DNA from: JAAFIP01 sp043769005
GTDB taxonomy: Bacteria > Pseudomonadota > Gammaproteobacteria > Burkholderiales > Burkholderiaceae_C
Length of the DNA stretch: 15,478 bases
Assembly (NCBI GenBank): GCA_043769005.1
Contig: JAYVJV010000173.1
Location: 1 to 15,478 of the forward strand
Direction: 5' to 3'
Shown one piece after another: positions 12,241 to 15,478 of this stretch. Numbering within the stretch: the first letter of the stretch is position 1; each line of letters starts with the position of its first letter. A program made the position numbers and the translations under genes. The notes beneath the pieces are model-generated. The model was not told the origin of the DNA, did no database searches, and saw only the letters and a program-made list of their open reading frames with translations.

Positions 12241-14196
12241 ATGGGAAGAATTATCGGCATTGACCTTGGCACCACCAACAGTTGCGTATCCATCATGGAA
12301 GGCAACACCACCAAAGTAATCGAAAACGCAGAGGGTGCGCGCACCACGCCGTCGATCGTGGCTTACCAGGAAGACGGTGAGGTGCTGGTGGGCGCATCGG
12401 CCAAGCGCCAGGCAGTCACCAACCCCAAAAACACGCTGTACGCCATCAAGCGCCTGATTGGCCGCAAGTTCACCGAAAAAGAGGTACAAAAAGACATTGA
12501 CCTCATGCCCTACAAAATCACCGCCGCCGACAACGGTGACGCGTGGGTCGAGGTGCGTGGCAAGAAAATGTCGGCCCAGCAAGTGTCTGCCGACATCTTG
12601 CGCAAGATGAAGAAAACCGCCGAAGACTACCTGGGCGAGACCGTGACCGAGGCCGTCATTACCGTGCCCGCCTACTTCAACGACGCGCAGCGCCAAGCCA
12701 CCAAAGACGCGGGCCGCATTGCCGGCCTGGACGTGAAGCGCATCATCAACGAGCCGACCGCCGCCGCGCTGGCCTTTGGCCTGGACAAAAACGAAAAAGG
12801 CGACCGCAAAATTGCCGTGTACGACCTGGGCGGCGGCACCTTTGACGTGTCAATCATCGAGATTGCCGATGTCGATGGCGAGAAACAGTTTGAAGTGCTG
12901 TCCACCAACGGTGACACCTTTTTGGGTGGCGAAGACTTTGACCAGCGCATTATCGAGTTCATCATTGCCGAGTTCAAGAAAGAGCAAGGCGTGGACCTGG
13001 GCAAAGACGTGCTGGCCTTGCAGCGCCTGAAAGAAGCGGCCGAGAAAGCCAAGATCGAGCTGTCCTCCAGCGCGGCCACCGACATCAACCTGCCCTACAT
13101 CACCGCAGATGCCACCGGCCCCAAGCACCTGAACATCAAGATGACCCGCGCCAAGCTGGAAAGCCTGGTTGAAGAGCTGATCGAGCGCACCATTGCCCCC
13201 TGCCGCATGGCCATCAAAGATGCTGGCGTGAGCATCAGCGACATCCACGACGTGATTTTGGTCGGCGGTATGACGCGCATGCCCAAGGTGCAAGAAAAGG
13301 TGAAAGAAGTCTTTGGCAAAGAGCCGCGCAAAGACGTGAACCCCGACGAAGCCGTGGCCGTTGGCGCTGCCATCCAGGGCCAGGTGCTCAGTGGCGACCG
13401 CAAGGACGTGCTGCTGCTGGACGTAACGCCTCTGTCCCTGGGTATCGAAACCCTGGGCGGCGTGATGACCAAGATGATCACCAAGAACACCACCATCCCG
13501 ACCAAGTTTGCGCAAACCTTCTCCACTGCAGACGACAATCAACCCGCCGTGACTATCAAGGTCTATCAGGGCGAGCGCGAGATGGCCAGTGGCAACAAGT
13601 CGCTGGGCGAGTTCAACCTGGAGGGCATCCCGCCCGCCGCGCGCGGCACGCCGCAGATTGAAGTGTCGTTTGACATTGATGCCAATGGCATCTTGCATGT
13701 GGGTGCCAAAGACAAGGGCACGGGCAAAGAAAACAAAATCACCATCAAGGCCAACTCGGGTTTGACCGAAGACGAAATTCAAAAGATGGTGAAAGACGCT
13801 GAACTGAACGCGGCTGACGATAAGAAAAAGCTCGAACTCATCCAGGCCCGCAACACCGCCGACGCGCTGTTGCACTCTACCCGCAAGAGCATGACCGAAT
13901 ACGGCGAGAAGCTGGAAGTGGCCGAGAAAGAAAAAATCGAAGCCGGTTTGAAAGACCTGGAAGAAGCCATCAAAGGCGAAGACAAAGACGTTATCGTGCA
14001 AAAGCAGGCGGCGCTGGAAATCTCTGCTCAAAAGCTGGGCGAGAAAATGTACGCCGACATGCAGGCCCAGCAAGCGGCTAATGCTGCGGCTACGGGCGCT
14101 GCCGGTGCAGCACCGGATGCAGAAGCTGCTGCCAAAGCTAAGGCGCAAGACGACAATGTGGTCGATGCCGAAGTCAAGGAAGTGAAAAAAGGCTAA
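12241..14196 (+). CDS. dnaK: Molecular chaperone DnaK (Hsp70)
   Basis: Full-length DnaK of 651 residues. It binds exposed hydrophobic peptides in an ATP-driven cycle with DnaJ and GrpE. The ATPase domain shows GIDLGTTNSCV (6-16), VITVPAYFNDAQRQATKDA, IINEPTAAALAFG, DLGGGTFDVS (GGGT at 197-200) and the later LVGGMTRMPKVQ. The interdomain linker DVLLLDVTPLSLG (389-401) leads to the substrate-binding domain, then a helical lid and an Ala-rich tail ending DDNVVDAEVKEVKKG, the usual C-terminal co-chaperone motif. AGGAG (12230-12234) stands 6 bases before the ATG. It has its own sigma32-type promoter just after the inverted repeat, and dnaJ follows 94 bases later. No unusual residues are seen in the motifs. 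Confidence 0.99.
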   Translation: MGRIIGIDLGTTNSCVSIMEGNTTKVIENAEGARTTPSIVAYQEDGEVLVGASAKRQAVTNPKNTLYAIKRLIGRKFTEKEVQKDIDLMPYKITAADNGDAWVEVRGKKMSAQQVSADILRKMKKTAEDYLGETVTEAVITVPAYFNDAQRQATKDAGRIAGLDVKRIINEPTAAALAFGLDKNEKGDRKIAVYDLGGGTFDVSIIEIADVDGEKQFEVLSTNGDTFLGGEDFDQRIIEFIIAEFKKEQGVDLGKDVLALQRLKEAAEKAKIELSSSAATDINLPYITADATGPKHLNIKMTRAKLESLVEELIERTIAPCRMAIKDAGVSISDIHDVILVGGMTRMPKVQEKVKEVFGKEPRKDVNPDEAVAVGAAIQGQVLSGDRKDVLLLDVTPLSLGIETLGGVMTKMITKNTTIPTKFAQTFSTADDNQPAVTIKVYQGEREMASGNKSLGEFNLEGIPPAARGTPQIEVSFDIDANGILHVGAKDKGTGKENKITIKANSGLTEDEIQKMVKDAELNAADDKKKLELIQARNTADALLHSTRKSMTEYGEKLEVAEKEKIEAGLKDLEEAIKGEDKDVIVQKQAALEISAQKLGEKMYADMQAQQAANAAATGAAGAAPDAEAAAKAKAQDDNVVDAEVKEVKKG

Positions 14197-14216
14197 GTTG
14201 TTTGCTCCACTAGCTG

Positions 14217-14269
14217 CGCCCGCGCCGCGAATGCATGGTCTGCCCAGATCATCATCGCGGCGTTTGCGC
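14217..14269 (+). other. Stem-loop in the dnaK-dnaJ gap
   Basis: CGCCGCGA (14223-14230) and TCGCGGCG (14255-14262) are perfect 8-base inverted repeats, extended outward by CGC/GCG after a short mismatch. The 24-base loop contains ATGCAT and a small TCTG/CAGA pair. There is no T-run. It may set the dnaK:dnaJ ratio by partial termination or RNA processing (inference). Confidence 0.6.
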
Positions 14270-14290
14270 TAACTGAATTACCTACTATTT

Positions 14291-15427
14291 ATGGCCAAAC
14301 GCGACTACTACGAAACTCTGGGCGTGCCCAAAAACGCCTCAGACGAAGAGATCAAAAAAGCCTATCGCAAATTGGCGATGAAGCACCACCCTGACCGCAA
14401 CCAAGGTGACACCAGCAAGGTGGCGGAAGACAAATTCAAAGAGGCCAAAGAAGCCTACGAGATGCTGTCTGACGGCCAAAAGCGCGCCGCCTACGACCAG
14501 TATGGCCACGCGGGGGTTGACCCCAACCGGGGCGGCGCTGGCCACGGTGCCGAGGGCTTTGGCGGCTTTGCCGAGGCCTTTGGCGATATTTTTGGCGAAG
14601 CCTTTGGCGCAGGCCGCGGCCGCCAGCAAGGCGGCAGGCAGGTCTATCGCGGTGGCGACCTGAGCTACGCCATGGAGGTCACGCTGGAAGAAGCCGCCAA
14701 TGGCAAAGACGCGCAAATCCGCATTCCCAGCTGGGACGAGTGCACCACCTGCAAAGGCAACGGTGCCAAGCCCGGCACCAAGGCCATCACCTGCACCACC
14801 TGCCACGGCCACGGCCAGGTGCAGATGCGCCAGGGCTTTTTCAGCGTGCAGCAAACCTGCCCGCAGTGCCGGGGCACGGGCAAGATCATTCCTGAGCCCT
14901 GCGTGGCCTGCCACGGCGTGGGTAAAACCAAAAACAACAAAACCCTGGAAGTCAAAATCCCGGCAGGAATTGACGACGGCATGCGCATTCGTAGTACCGG
15001 CAACGGCGAGCCCGGTACCAACGGCGGGCCAGCGGGCGATTTATACATTGAAATTCGATTAAAGAAGCACGAGATTTTTGAGCGCGATGGCGACGACCTG
15101 CACTGCTCGGTGCCGGTCAGCTTCTCTACTGCGGCCTTGGGCGGCGAGATCGAGGTGCCCACTTTGGCAGGTAAAGCAGGCATCGACATCCCCGACGGCA
15201 CCCAGCACGGCAAGACCTTCCGCCTGCGCGGCAAAGGCATCAAGGGTGTGCGCTCCAGCTACCCCGGTGACCTGTACTGCCATGTGGCGATAGAAACCCC
15301 GGTCAAGCTCACCGAGCACCAGCGCAAGCTGCTTAAAGAGTTTGACGAGTCGGTGCGCAAGGGCGGTGCCAAGCATTCACCCAACGAAGACTCGTGGACC
15401 GACAAGCTGAAAAGCTTTTTTAGCTGA
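14291..15427 (+). CDS. dnaJ: Chaperone protein DnaJ (Hsp40)
   Basis: Class A J-protein of 378 residues that delivers clients to DnaK and stimulates its ATPase. The J domain (1-70) has the essential HPD at 33-35 in KHHPDRN. A Gly/Phe-rich region (about 76-118) follows, then four CxxCxGxG zinc motifs starting at Cys151, Cys168, Cys190 and Cys204, and the C-terminal substrate-binding and dimerisation domains, ending DSWTDKLKSFFS. Motif spacing equals that of E. coli DnaJ with a shift of seven residues. The ATG at 14291 starts MAKRDYYETLGV, the usual N-terminus, although the Shine-Dalgarno is weak. It lies 94 bases after dnaK, past a stem-loop, and is most likely cotranscribed from the dnaK promoter. 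Confidence 0.99.
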   Translation: MAKRDYYETLGVPKNASDEEIKKAYRKLAMKHHPDRNQGDTSKVAEDKFKEAKEAYEMLSDGQKRAAYDQYGHAGVDPNRGGAGHGAEGFGGFAEAFGDIFGEAFGAGRGRQQGGRQVYRGGDLSYAMEVTLEEAANGKDAQIRIPSWDECTTCKGNGAKPGTKAITCTTCHGHGQVQMRQGFFSVQQTCPQCRGTGKIIPEPCVACHGVGKTKNNKTLEVKIPAGIDDGMRIRSTGNGEPGTNGGPAGDLYIEIRLKKHEIFERDGDDLHCSVPVSFSTAALGGEIEVPTLAGKAGIDIPDGTQHGKTFRLRGKGIKGVRSSYPGDLYCHVAIETPVKLTEHQRKLLKEFDESVRKGGAKHSPNEDSWTDKLKSFFS

Positions 15428-15433
15428 TCGCAG

Positions 15434-15454
15434 CGCCTGCACGCAGCGCAGGCG
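15434..15454 (+). terminator. Possible terminator hairpin after dnaJ
   Basis: CGCCTGC and GCAGGCG form a 7-bp GC stem around a 7-base loop, 6 bases after the dnaJ stop. No T-run follows before the window ends, so it may be a factor-dependent or leaky terminator. Confidence 0.45.
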
Positions 15455-15478
15455 ACCCCGGTCATAAATCGACGTGGG

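Noticed and set aside
12850..14148. A 432-codon minus-strand frame opposite dnaK.
   Set aside because: Long open frames opposite dnaK are a familiar codon-bias artefact; no start signal or domain supports it.
14197..14222. TTTGCTCCACTAGCTGCGCCCGC-like stretch after dnaK resembling the 43-nt repeat.
   Set aside because: The spacing between GCTC and TAGCTG is four bases in place of nine and the rest does not align.

Overview
This 15.5 kb window looks like chromosomal DNA of a betaproteobacterium of the family Comamonadaceae, roughly Rhodoferax/Polaromonas-like. The evidence is a GC-rich coding style, a Bug-type tripartite tricarboxylate transporter (TTT) binding protein, a YbfB/YjiJ-type MFS protein, the order grpE-dnaK-dnaJ with sigma32-type promoters, and two families of short interspersed repeats. 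The genus is an inference. No tRNA, rRNA, insertion sequence, phage gene or CRISPR array was seen. No gene-free gap exceeds 300 bases.

Region 1 (1-7655, all +) looks like one operon for hydroxycinnamate esters and acids. It holds the 3' part of a crotonase, a feruloyl-CoA synthase-like ligase, a Tat-exported Bug binding protein, two tannase/feruloyl esterase paralogues (one lipoprotein, one periplasmic or secreted) and a MarR regulator that overlaps the second esterase by 4 bases. A working model: the esterases release aromatic acids outside the cytoplasm, the Bug protein captures them for a transporter encoded elsewhere, the ligase and crotonase start CoA-dependent breakdown, and the MarR protein senses an intermediate.

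Region 2 (7656-11160) is a set of single genes: a small HxlR-like regulator with a strong terminator, a cytoplasmic FKBP-type prolyl isomerase, a convergent MipA/OmpV outer-membrane protein with a good sigma70 promoter, and a divergent MFS transporter.

Region 3 (11160-15478) is the heat-shock cluster grpE-dnaK-dnaJ. It starts after a rho-independent terminator. CTTG-type sigma32 promoter candidates lie in front of both grpE and dnaK.

Two repeat families cut across these units. One is a 43-nt element with a fixed layout (GCTA, nine variable bases, TAGCTGCTYACGC, 17 more bases, often ending GGGCTA). Five clear copies align without gaps. Two of them lie in frame inside the feruloyl-CoA synthase gene and add the same peptide twice; degenerate copies may lie in the crotonase and MFS genes; one supplies the MFS stop codon. 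The other family is a GC-rich arm beginning near ACGCAGAGGGCGC. It occurs as two large inverted repeats (FKBP/mipA gap and grpE/dnaK gap) and as one solo arm in front of the ligase gene. These repeats are the most unusual content. I saw no convincing new multi-gene defence or enzymatic system.
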